Part shown: positions 47,947 through 55,216 of the stretch, piece by piece
Numbering within the stretch: position 1 is the stretch's first letter
Layout: each line of letters starts with the position of its first letter
Source of the DNA: Caryophanales bacterium UBA2450
Lineage (GTDB): Bacteria; Bacillota_I; Bacilli_A; RFN20; CAG-826
Direction of reading: 5' to 3'
Assembly (NCBI GenBank): GCA_002342545.1
Contig: DDQE01000050.1
Location: 44,365-108,364 of the forward strand
DNA: 64,000 nt
Program-made: the position numbers and the translations under genes
The notes under the pieces: generated by a model
What the model was told of the DNA's origin: nothing
The model's input: only the letters and a program-made list of their open reading frames with translations
Database searches by the model: none

Positions 47947-48903
47947 ATGTTTGAACAAATTTGGGATTTAATAAAAAAGAACGACTCTATCGTGATTTAT
48001 GGTCATATAAATCCTGATGGAGATTGCTATGGTTCACAAGTTGGTTTAAAAGAAATCATTCTTGCTAATTTACCGGGTAAACAAGTTTATATTACCGGAT
48101 CTGGAGTTCCTCCATTTTTCGATGTGATTTGTAAAATGGATGAAGTTAGCGATGAGACTATCAAAAATAGTTTAGCAATTATTGTTGACGGCAATGATTT
48201 GGCAAGAATGGAAGATTCTAGAATCTTCACCGCCAAAGAGTTTGCAAAAATCGACCACCACATCGATACTGGCACCTTTAAAGAAGGACCGTCTATTGTT
48301 GATGTCGACGCTAATAGTACTTGTGACATTATTACTGGCTTAGTGATTGAAAATAACCTTAAGCTAACTAAATTAGGCGCTAATGCATTATATCTTGGTA
48401 TTCTTACCGATAGTGCTAGGTTCCAGTTTGTGACTAATTTCCCTCAAACATTTGAAAGAGCAAAATTTTTATGCGAACATGGCGCTAATCCAAATAAGAT
48501 TAATCGAGTTTTATCAAAATCCGATGAAATCTCGTTAGCAGCTAAAGGTTATGTCATGTCTCACTATAAGAAATCTAAAGAAGGTGTTATTTCTATTGTT
48601 TTAGATCGTCACACCTTAAAAGAACTTAATATCTCCGCTAACCATGCCTCTAATTTAATTAATTTATTAGGAAACATTGAAGGTTATCCTATTTGGTGTT
48701 CCTTTGCTGAATATGCAGATGGGAGAGTAAGAGCGGAATTTAGAAGTAATGGTCCATTAGTGCAACCAGTTGCTGTTAGTGTTGGTGGAGGCGGACACGC
48801 TCACGCCAGTGGAGCGCAACTCCCATCTTTAGATTATAATCAAATCGATGTTATTATTCGTAAGTTAGATCAAGCAATTATTAACTGGAGAAAACAACAA
48901 TGA
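47947..48903 (+). CDS. nrnA: DHH-family nanoRNase / pAp phosphatase
   Basis: The 318-residue protein has a DHH domain (YGHINPDGDCYGSQVGL, KIDHHIDTGTF) and a DHHA1 domain ending in GGGGHAHASGAQL. NrnA degrades 2-5-nt RNAs and dephosphorylates pAp to AMP. It is followed, with a 4-base overlap, by a CysQ-like phosphatase with a related activity. Confidence 0.9.
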   Translation: MFEQIWDLIKKNDSIVIYGHINPDGDCYGSQVGLKEIILANLPGKQVYITGSGVPPFFDVICKMDEVSDETIKNSLAIIVDGNDLARMEDSRIFTAKEFAKIDHHIDTGTFKEGPSIVDVDANSTCDIITGLVIENNLKLTKLGANALYLGILTDSARFQFVTNFPQTFERAKFLCEHGANPNKINRVLSKSDEISLAAKGYVMSHYKKSKEGVISIVLDRHTLKELNISANHASNLINLLGNIEGYPIWCSFAEYADGRVRAEFRSNGPLVQPVAVSVGGGGHAHASGAQLPSLDYNQIDVIIRKLDQAIINWRKQQ

Positions 48904-49679
48904 TGTGGGAAAAAGAATTACATGCTGCTATTGAAGCAGGTTTATTAGCCAAAAAGAAAATCATGGAGATTTACGCTGAACATTTTGATGTCGAAATTAA
49001 AGAAGATAATTCTCCAGTGACTATTGCCGATAAAAGCGCTGATGAAATAATTAGAAATTATTTACATGAAAAGTTCCCTACTCACGCTTTCTTAACAGAA
49101 GAAAGTACTGATAATCTTGATAGATTAAAAAATGATTTTGTTTGGATTGTTGACCCAGTTGACGGCACAAAAGATTTTGTGGCTAAAGATGGTGAGTTTA
49201 CCACTAATATTGCTTTAGCTTATAAACATGAATTAGTAGTGGGTGTAGTTGTTGCTCCTGCTATTGATGAAATCTATTTCGCTTCTAAAGGAAATGGCAG
49301 TTATTTCCAAAAAGGAAATGAAAAGCCAGTTAGAATTCACGTTAATGACAAATTAGAAGATTTAACTATGTTAATTAGTGTCTTCCATTTTAATGATGCT
49401 GAAAAAGAATATATAGAAAAACATAGTGACAAGATTAAACATGTTGAAAGAAAGGGTAGTTCTTTAAAACCATGCGCCATCGCCCATGGCTTAGCGGAAA
49501 TTACCATAAGAAGAAGCCCGAACACTAAAGAATGGGATACTGCGGCTTGTCAAATCGTTGTCGAAGAAGCAGGTGGTTTATTTATTGAACCGGACGGCTC
49601 CCCTATTAAATATAACCGTGAAGATGTTTATAATCGTAAAGGTTATATCGTGGTAAACCGCAAAGAAAATATATTCTAA
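48900..49679 (+). CDS. cysQ: 3'(2'),5'-bisphosphate nucleotidase, CysQ/inositol monophosphatase family
   Basis: The 259-residue protein has the metal-binding signatures EEST (about 58), WIVDPVDGTKDFVAKDGEFTTNIAL and WDTAACQIVVEEAGG. The sequence GTKDF with this spacing is closer to CysQ than to inositol monophosphatase. Substrate is probably pAp; an inositol phosphatase role is the alternative. It overlaps nrnA (ATGA); the start could also be the second ATG at 48903. Confidence 0.85.
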   Translation: MMWEKELHAAIEAGLLAKKKIMEIYAEHFDVEIKEDNSPVTIADKSADEIIRNYLHEKFPTHAFLTEESTDNLDRLKNDFVWIVDPVDGTKDFVAKDGEFTTNIALAYKHELVVGVVVAPAIDEIYFASKGNGSYFQKGNEKPVRIHVNDKLEDLTMLISVFHFNDAEKEYIEKHSDKIKHVERKGSSLKPCAIAHGLAEITIRRSPNTKEWDTAACQIVVEEAGGLFIEPDGSPIKYNREDVYNRKGYIVVNRKENIF

Positions 49680-49697
49680 TTTATAAATAAATTAAAA

Positions 49698-49725
49698 GGA
49701 CTCGAGTGATCGAGTCCATTTTTAT
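49698..49725. terminator. Terminator between cysQ and the convergent tRNA-Gln
   Basis: Perfect 8-bp stem GGACTCGA-GTGA-TCGAGTCC, with ATTTTTATT on the plus side and a TTTTAATTT tail on the minus side, so it can serve both directions. Confidence 0.88.
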
Positions 49726-49729
49726 TATG

Positions 49730-49804
49730 TGGCTGGGGTACTTGGGATCGAACCAAGGAATGTCGGAGTCAGAGGCCGATGCCTTACCGCTTGGCTATAC
49801 CCCA
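49730..49804 (-). tRNA. tRNA-Gln (anticodon CUG)
   Basis: Minus-strand cloverleaf with a 7-bp acceptor stem TGGGGTA / TACCCCA, D-arm, anticodon loop CTCTGAC (anticodon CTG), T-arm with TTCGATC, and an encoded CCA. Its 5' end lies one base after the stop codon of the kinase-NifU gene, so it is probably cut from that mRNA by RNase P. It reads only CAG; a UUG isoacceptor lies at 52076. Confidence 0.92.
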
Positions 49805-49805
49805 A

Positions 49806-50924
49806 TTATTCCGCAACTCTCACTTCAACTACACCAGGAACTTCTTCTTGTAAAATAACTTCTACAAGATCTTTGATGTCGCTATAAGCGTAGGAGCAGC
49901 CTTGGCACGCTCCAATCATTTTGACATAGACTATTCCGTCGTTAAAGGAAACGAATTCGCAATCTCCTCCATCTTTTCTTAAGAAATGTCTAATTTTATC
50001 TAATGTTGAAATAATTAATTTTTCTGTATCATCCATAATCTTATCGTCTTTAATTTCTAATTTATATCCGTCATAAGCATCTTTAGCGTTATTTAAGAAA
50101 TGAGTTGCAACATCTAAGAAATTATATCCGTGCTTTTCTCCTTCTCCACGGTAATGCTTAGTGACTGCTACATTATACCACTGAAGCGAGATATAAATTC
50201 TCCATAAATAATATCTTTTTATTTGATCCTGACTAGGATTATTTAAAAAATATTTGTTTAAAAGTTCTCTTCCTTCAGAAACAAATCCATTTCCAAAACA
50301 GCTAATATCGTAAATTGGATCGTTATTTCCAACAAATTCAAAATCTATAAAATAATATTCATTATCAGGAGTTTTAACGATGTTACTTCTTTGAGCGTCA
50401 TTATGACATAATGTCTTTTTTTGACTTTCTAAATATTCTTTATGCTCAAATAAGAAATCTCTTAATTCTTTATATAAAGGAGAGACTTCTTTCTGAAATG
50501 AAAGCGCTTCTTTTTCATAAGTTTCAGTGAATCTAACAAATGGAGCGTAGTCAGTTTTAGATAAAACTGGAGAAGAATGTAAATCTCTAAATAATTGAGC
50601 AATCTTTTCATAATCAAAAGAATCAATTTTATCTAAAGATTGTCCCTCGATAAATTCGTTTATCTTAATGCCTTTACTCTCATCAAAATAAACATTTCTA
50701 CTAGTGATACCAATCGCATAAATAATTCTTTGATGTTCTTTTTCTAAAGGACGATCAACCATTTCATTAGCTTGTTCTGTAGAAATATAAAGAACATATT
50801 TCTTATCATCTTTATCTTTAATAATATAGGAAATATTCATCATTCCCCCAATTAAAGGAGAAACGATTTCACTGCCCTTACCTAAGACTTTTTCAATTAG
50901 AGATTGGATTTCTTCTGTTTTCAT
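49806..50924 (-). CDS. Choline/aminoglycoside kinase-like phosphotransferase fused to a NifU C-terminal Fe-S domain
   Basis: The 372-residue protein has two parts. Residues 1-290 resemble the APH/choline-ethanolamine kinase fold (LicA-like): a glycine-rich PLIGGMMNISYIIK, the catalytic loop CHNDAQRSN (His174, Asp176) and the metal motif IDFEF (194). Residues 303-372 are a NifU-like domain (IRHFLRKDGGDCEFV, then GACQGCSYAYSDIKDLVE) with the cluster motif Cys340-x2-Cys343. NifU/Nfu domains carry Fe-S clusters to apoproteins. The frame is continuous; an internal ATG at residue 297 lacks a ribosome site. I know of no described role for such a fusion. A tRNA-Gln follows one base later. Confidence 0.85.
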   Translation of the reverse strand: MKTEEIQSLIEKVLGKGSEIVSPLIGGMMNISYIIKDKDDKKYVLYISTEQANEMVDRPLEKEHQRIIYAIGITSRNVYFDESKGIKINEFIEGQSLDKIDSFDYEKIAQLFRDLHSSPVLSKTDYAPFVRFTETYEKEALSFQKEVSPLYKELRDFLFEHKEYLESQKKTLCHNDAQRSNIVKTPDNEYYFIDFEFVGNNDPIYDISCFGNGFVSEGRELLNKYFLNNPSQDQIKRYYLWRIYISLQWYNVAVTKHYRGEGEKHGYNFLDVATHFLNNAKDAYDGYKLEIKDDKIMDDTEKLIISTLDKIRHFLRKDGGDCEFVSFNDGIVYVKMIGACQGCSYAYSDIKDLVEVILQEEVPGVVEVRVAE

Positions 50925-50932
50925 AGCAACTT

Positions 50933-50938
50933 ATTATA
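50933..50938 (-). promoter_or_regulatory. -10 box for the kinase-NifU gene (near-leaderless)
   Basis: TATAAT on the minus strand ends 8 bases before the ATG; predicted leader about 2 bases and no Shine-Dalgarno. Confidence 0.55.
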
Positions 50939-50960
50939 GCACCTATTTCTTATTTTAATA

Positions 50961-50966
50961 TACAAT
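50961..50966 (+). promoter_or_regulatory. -10 box for the VanZ-like gene
   Basis: TACAAT ends 10 bases before the ATG; no Shine-Dalgarno. It is divergent from the TATAAT box at 50933-50938, sharing the same short intergenic region. Confidence 0.4.
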
Positions 50967-50976
50967 TATTAATTGT

Positions 50977-51471
50977 ATGAAAGCTCGTAAGATTTTGTTT
51001 TATATCTTTCTAGTATTATCAATTGCTACGAACATTTTAATTATTGTGGAGTCTAGTATTGGAGGAAGTGGTAGTGCTTCTCAATCTGCTTCTATTAGTG
51101 ATTGGTTTATAAAAATATTAGAAGCAATCGGAATAACTATTTCTGATGTAGAGACATTTAGATATGTTTTTAGAAAACTAGTTGGACACTTTTTACTATT
51201 TGGATTATCTGGATTATTTACCAGTTTATCGCTTGTATTTAGCGATTATTTGATGAACAAATTTAAATGGAAAAATATTTTATTTTGTTTAGGCTTAGGC
51301 GTTATTGTCGCTGTTATTAGTGAGTTGATACAAGCTATTGTTCCTGGTCGATACGGCACCTTTACAGATGTCTTTATTGATTTAGCGGGATATATTGGTT
51401 TTGCTGGTATTACTTATTTGATTTATTACTTAATTAAAAGAAAAACTAAAAAAACAAATGAAGCCATTTAA
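50977..51471 (+). CDS. VanZ-like family membrane protein
   Basis: The 164-residue protein has four membrane segments and the VanZ-like pattern (KLVGHFLLFGLSG, SELIQAIVPGRYGTFTDVFID, GYIGF). VanZ gives low-level teicoplanin resistance, but most members have no assigned role. It overlaps the next gene by 14 bases and is divergent from the kinase-NifU gene. Confidence 0.82.
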   Translation: MKARKILFYIFLVLSIATNILIIVESSIGGSGSASQSASISDWFIKILEAIGITISDVETFRYVFRKLVGHFLLFGLSGLFTSLSLVFSDYLMNKFKWKNILFCLGLGVIVAVISELIQAIVPGRYGTFTDVFIDLAGYIGFAGITYLIYYLIKRKTKKTNEAI

Positions 51472-51865
51472 AGAAGTTGAAGAAAAATTTAAGAATAGTC
51501 AAAACGAGTGGAAAGCTCGAATTAGACAAGAACCTAGTAAAGCTAAAAGATTTTGGAAATGGGCTTGGTATTTATGTGCTTTTCCTTTTCGATGGATTTG
51601 GGTCAATATTAGAGACTGGCGAACTGCTTTAATATTTGTCTTTGTGGCGTTAATTGTATCTAGTGAAGTTTGGGTTCCTTATTTAATTGCTGTTATTTGT
51701 TGGAGTAATGAGCCAGTGAGAATTTCAATGCTATCTGTTGGTAGTGCATGTTGGCTATTTTGGATAGGGCCAGGTACCCCGTTTTTAGTAATTTGTATTG
51801 GACTCACAATTGGAATAAAAGCCTTATTCAACAAGATAAAATATCGACATAAAAAAGCAAATTAA
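51458..51865 (+). CDS. Unrecognised small membrane protein
   Basis: The 135-residue protein has a charged N-terminal helix (about 1-30), a tryptophan-rich stretch (RFWKWAWYLC, FRWIWVNIRDW), two or three membrane segments (about 57-80, 85-105 and 105-125) and a basic tail. I do not recognise the family. The overlap with the VanZ-like gene and the good terminator after its stop support it as real and co-expressed. Confidence 0.65.
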   Translation: MKPFKEVEEKFKNSQNEWKARIRQEPSKAKRFWKWAWYLCAFPFRWIWVNIRDWRTALIFVFVALIVSSEVWVPYLIAVICWSNEPVRISMLSVGSACWLFWIGPGTPFLVICIGLTIGIKALFNKIKYRHKKAN

Positions 51866-51890
51866 AACCCTGAACGAATCAGGGTTTTTT
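51864..51890 (+). terminator. Terminator after the VanZ-like gene pair
   Basis: Stem AACCCTGA / TCAGGGTT with an ACGAA loop and a T-run. Confidence 0.9.
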
Positions 51891-51897
51891 ACAATTT

Positions 51898-51986
51898 TGG
51901 TGCCCGGGACCGGAATCGAACCGGTACGGTTTATACAACCGCAAGATTTTAAGTCTTGTGCGTCTACCTATTCCGCCACCTGGGCA
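51898..51986 (-). tRNA. tRNA-Leu (anticodon UAA)
   Basis: Long variable arm (class II), anticodon loop CTTAAAA giving TAA, T-loop TTCGATT, encoded CCA. It is the last gene of a five-tRNA minus-strand cluster. Confidence 0.95.
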
Positions 51987-51994
51987 CTTTTAAT

Positions 51995-52071
51995 TGGTGA
52001 CTCGCCGGAGATTCGAACTCCGGACCCCTTGATTAAAAGTCAAGTGCTCTACCGACTGAGCTAGCGAGTCA
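51995..52071 (-). tRNA. tRNA-Lys (anticodon UUU)
   Basis: Acceptor TGACTCG / CGAGTCA, anticodon loop CTTTTAA giving TTT, T-loop TTCGAAT, encoded CCA. Confidence 0.95.
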
Positions 52072-52075
52072 TCAT

Positions 52076-52151
52076 TGGCTGGGGTGGGTGGGATCGAACC
52101 ACCGAGATGACAGAGTCAAAGTCTGTTGCCTTACCTCTTGGCTACACCCCA
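52076..52151 (-). tRNA. tRNA-Gln (anticodon UUG)
   Basis: Begins TGGGGTGTAGCCAAG, typical of tRNA-Gln; anticodon loop CTTTGAC giving TTG; encoded CCA. Confidence 0.95.
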
Positions 52152-52156
52152 ACTTG

Positions 52157-52240
52157 TGGTGGAGGGGGGCAGATTCGAACCGCCGAACCCGAAGGAGCTG
52201 ATTTACAGTCAGCCGCGTTTAGCCTCTTCGCTACCCCTCC
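52157..52240 (-). tRNA. tRNA-Tyr (anticodon GUA)
   Basis: Class II variable arm, anticodon loop CTGTAAA giving GTA, acceptor GGAGGGG, encoded CCA. Confidence 0.95.
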
Positions 52241-52266
52241 GTTTTATTGGTATAGCTTCGCGTTAA

Positions 52267-52342
52267 TGGTGGATGCTGAGGGGCTCGAACCCCCGACCTC
52301 CGCCGTGTAAAGGCGATGCTCTCCCAGCTGAGCTAAGCATCC
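52267..52342 (-). tRNA. tRNA-Val (anticodon UAC)
   Basis: Acceptor GGATGCT with AGCATCC, anticodon loop TTTACAC giving TAC, encoded CCA. First gene of the cluster behind the promoter at 52366-52394. Confidence 0.95.
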
Positions 52343-52365
52343 GCTTTTGCAGATACGCAAGCAAT

Positions 52366-52394
52366 AATATATCATTATGCTATTTTTAATTCAA
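52366..52394 (-). promoter_or_regulatory. Promoter of the five-tRNA cluster
   Basis: On the minus strand, TTGAAT, 17 bases, TATATT; start predicted about 17 bases before the mature tRNA-Val. Confidence 0.75.
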
Positions 52395-52424
52395 TAAAAA
52401 AATCGCCTTTTTTGAAAGCGACTT
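52395..52424 (-). terminator. Terminator after pgi
   Basis: On the minus strand, AAGTCGC / GCGATTT (one G-U pair) with an 11-base loop, followed by a run of Ts; it abuts the tRNA-cluster promoter. Confidence 0.75.
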
Positions 52425-52447
52425 TTATTTATAAAAACGATAGCGAC

Positions 52448-53737
52448 TTAGTATCCTTTTTTCCCTAATAAATGGAACATATTTTTCTTATAGATTTCTA
52501 CCCCTGGTTGATTAAATGGGTTGATATCTAATAAATAGGCACTCATCGCACAGGTTCTCATAAAGAAATAGAATAGATATCCTAAGTTATAAGCATCTAA
52601 TCTATCGACAGTAATGATATTACAAGGAACCCCTCCATCTTCTTGGTGAGCTTTTAAAGTACCTTTAAAGGCGTTTTGATTAACATAAGAAAGAGTTTTA
52701 CCTGCTAAATAATTTAAGCCATCTAAATCATCTTTATCACTTGGTATCACAACATCTAATTCTGGATTAACGATGTTAACGATAGTCTCAAATAATAAAG
52801 GAGAACCATCTTGAATAAATTGACCTAAACTATGTAAGTCAGTAGAGAAAGTCGCACTTGTAGGTAGTAAGCCTTTCTTTTCTTTACCCTCGCTTTCCCC
52901 AAAGAGTTGTTTAAGCCATTCAGAAAGTTGAGACATTTGTGGTTCGTAAGTCACAAACATTTCTACAGGACGATGATGACGATACATATAATCTCTACTA
53001 ACCGCATAGCGATAAGCGATATTAGTTTTTAAATCATCATTATCTAAATCATTTAAAGCATCTAAAGAACCTTGTAACATTGCTTTAACATCGACTCCAG
53101 CAACCGCTAGAGGGAATAATCCAACTGGAGTTAGTACACTATATCTTCCTCCAATATTTCCTGGTAAGACGTAAGTGGAATAGCCTTCATTATTACATAA
53201 TGTTTTTAAGGCACCTTTTTCTTTATCGGTAACGGCATAAATTGCTTTTCTCGTTTTTTCTTTTCCAACTTTTTTCTCAAGTAAATCTTTTAATAATCTA
53301 AAAGCAATCGAGGTTTCAGTAGTGGTGCCACTTTTAGAAATAACATTAATCGCGAAGTTTTTATCTTTTAAATACTCTAAAACTTGGTGAGTGTAATTTG
53401 GAGAGAATGTTTGACCCATGAAAATAATTTCTGGTTTATCGCTACTTTTTAATCCTTTTAAAGCATCTAAAGCGCATTTTGCTCCTAAGTAGCTTCCTCC
53501 AATTCCAGCGACCACTAAAACATCAAAATTTTCTCTAACATACTTAGCGTCTTTAAGTAGTCTAACTAATTCTTCTTTGTCATAATCTTTTGGCCAGGTG
53601 ATCCAACCTAAATAGTCGTTACCTGCTCCTGAACGATCATCAATCATTTTATTGATTTCCGTGACTTTAGATTGATACTTTTCAATCTCGACTTCACTAA
53701 TGACATTGCTGACATCAACTTTAATCATCTTTTTCAT
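52448..53737 (-). CDS. pgi: Glucose-6-phosphate isomerase
   Basis: Glycolytic interconversion of glucose-6-P and fructose-6-P. The 429-residue short bacterial form has VVAGIGGSYLGAK, VISKSGTTTETSIAFR, GGRYSVLTPVGLFPLA, and the C-terminal NPFNQPGVEIYK block. It overlaps the S1-domain gene upstream by 17 bases, so the two form one unit on the minus strand. Confidence 0.96.
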   Translation of the reverse strand: MKKMIKVDVSNVISEVEIEKYQSKVTEINKMIDDRSGAGNDYLGWITWPKDYDKEELVRLLKDAKYVRENFDVLVVAGIGGSYLGAKCALDALKGLKSSDKPEIIFMGQTFSPNYTHQVLEYLKDKNFAINVISKSGTTTETSIAFRLLKDLLEKKVGKEKTRKAIYAVTDKEKGALKTLCNNEGYSTYVLPGNIGGRYSVLTPVGLFPLAVAGVDVKAMLQGSLDALNDLDNDDLKTNIAYRYAVSRDYMYRHHRPVEMFVTYEPQMSQLSEWLKQLFGESEGKEKKGLLPTSATFSTDLHSLGQFIQDGSPLLFETIVNIVNPELDVVIPSDKDDLDGLNYLAGKTLSYVNQNAFKGTLKAHQEDGGVPCNIITVDRLDAYNLGYLFYFFMRTCAMSAYLLDINPFNQPGVEIYKKNMFHLLGKKGY

Positions 53738-54101
53738 CTTCCTTTGCTTTATTTAAAGTTTCACTAATCCATTCTGGAAGTTTAGCCTCTAAATCATGAA
53801 AATCAGCTTCATCAAATTGAGTGAAGTGGTGAACTGATTCATCATGAGTGTTATATCTTTCTTCTTCTGGAATAGCCTTATAAGAGACTCTTAAAAATCC
53901 GTTTTGAGGATCAATTGAAAGTACTTTCACTTTTAATTCATCCCCAACAGTGCCGAATTTTTCGATATCTCGAATATATTTATCGGAAAGTTCAGAGATA
54001 TGTAATAATCCATTTTGACCTGTTTCAAAAGTTAAAAATAAGGCATAAGGTCTTACTTGATTAACTTTACCAATTACAACATCTCCAACTTTGATTTCCA
54101 T
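53721..54101 (-). CDS. S1 RNA-binding domain protein (YugI/GSP13-like)
   Basis: The 126-residue protein has one S1 domain at residues 1-72 (VGDVVIGKVNQVRPYALFLTFETGQNGLLHISEL) followed by an acidic, helical tail. It resembles YugI, a ribosome-associated general-stress protein of Bacillus that lies near pgi there as well. The ATG is preceded by a TACATT box and no clear ribosome site. Confidence 0.82.
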   Translation of the reverse strand: MEIKVGDVVIGKVNQVRPYALFLTFETGQNGLLHISELSDKYIRDIEKFGTVGDELKVKVLSIDPQNGFLRVSYKAIPEEERYNTHDESVHHFTQFDEADFHDLEAKLPEWISETLNKAKEDEKDD

Positions 54102-54138
54102 ACATAATAATGTATCACTCTCATAGTTAAAAATGTAT

Positions 54139-54169
54139 AAAAAAATAGACCAAATTAATTCGGTCTATT
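54139..54169 (-). terminator. Terminator after the HAD phosphatase gene
   Basis: Inverted repeat AATAGACC / GGTCTATT with a 10-base loop; on the minus strand it is followed by TTTTTT. Confidence 0.8.
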
Positions 54170-54184
54170 ATTTTGCTTTGCTAG

Positions 54185-55015
54185 TTATTTATTCGCTAAA
54201 GCGAGTTCTTTAGCCTCTAAATCCGCTCTAGTGGCGATGTCATCGATAATTAATTTGAAGACTTTTTCCATATCAGAGTCTTTCGAATAATCTGCTTTAA
54301 CGACAAATTTACATCTTTGATCTTTTCTAATTTGAGCGACTTTTTCTTTATTATCATCGGTATAAACACCGATAGAGTAGCCCTTGTTTTTATTAACTAA
54401 GGTCATACAAGCAACATCAGTCATTCCATCTCCGATATAAGCAATATTGGTGTATGGAATTCTTAAGCCATCTCTAGTTTTTTCATTAACGGCGTTATCG
54501 TCTCTTACATCAGTTACTCCTTTAGCAATTCTAAAGAAGAATTGAGTTTTCTGGGTGTAGTTAATCGCAAGTTTTGGCCACACAGGCACACCGTTTTCAT
54601 AATAGAATTCGCATCCATAAACATTGGTGAAGCAGTCATAGATTGAGCACCCTTCTAAAATCTCTTTGGTTCCGCTTGAGACTAAATAGTGTTCAACCTT
54701 AACCCCTTTTTGCTTTCCGTATTCGTTAATTCTTGTAAACCATGTTGAGACTCCTGGATGGTATTTAATCGACTTACCACATTCTCTTAAAACTTCACGG
54801 GTAAGTTTGATTCCTTTTTCTTTTGCTTTTGCAATCATCATATACATGTATGAAAGTATTCTTTCACATCCTGATTTTTCGCTAAATTCACCGGTTGCGC
54901 CCCAGAATTCTTCTGGAGTCATTCCCACCATTGGAATAAAGGAATAATTTTGCATATCAGTCGTGGACAATGTTTTATCAAAGTCATACATGATTCCTAA
55001 TATTGGTTTGGCCAT
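54185..55015 (-). CDS. HAD-superfamily phosphatase
   Basis: The 276-residue protein has motif I DFDKTLS, motif II VSSGTKEI, and motif IV IGDGMTDVACM. The cap helix region (about 30-100) and a PSP-like arrangement point to a small-molecule phosphatase of the phosphoserine-phosphatase-like group. The substrate is unknown. GAGGT precedes the ATG. It is monocistronic, divergent from gpmI. Confidence 0.85.
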   Translation of the reverse strand: MAKPILGIMYDFDKTLSTTDMQNYSFIPMVGMTPEEFWGATGEFSEKSGCERILSYMYMMIAKAKEKGIKLTREVLRECGKSIKYHPGVSTWFTRINEYGKQKGVKVEHYLVSSGTKEILEGCSIYDCFTNVYGCEFYYENGVPVWPKLAINYTQKTQFFFRIAKGVTDVRDDNAVNEKTRDGLRIPYTNIAYIGDGMTDVACMTLVNKNKGYSIGVYTDDNKEKVAQIRKDQRCKFVVKADYSKDSDMEKVFKLIIDDIATRADLEAKELALANK

Positions 55016-55160
55016 AATTTTACCTCGTTAGGTATATTATCACGAAAGATAATATAGGTCAAATCTTCATTTTTTAACAGTATTACCCTACTACTACTGA
55101 AAAATAGTGGCAATTTTATAACGCTAATTAATTATTATTTCTTTTTGTTGAGTATATTGC

Positions 55161-55189
55161 TTGAGAGAAAATAAATTTTCTTTTACAAT
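55161..55189 (+). promoter_or_regulatory. Promoter of gpmI
   Basis: TTGAGA (55161-55166), 17 bases, TACAAT (55184-55189). An AGAAAA / TTTTCT dyad lies in the spacer. The rest of the 55016-55216 gap holds no recognisable gene. Confidence 0.65.
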
Positions 55190-55216
55190 TATATCGCCTT
55201 GGAAAGGACAAATATT

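Noticed and set aside
52107..52310. A 67-residue open frame on the plus strand ending GLEPPTSAV
   Set aside because: It runs through the antisense of tRNA-Gln and tRNA-Tyr into tRNA-Val; such peptides are a known artefact of tRNA antisense sequence.
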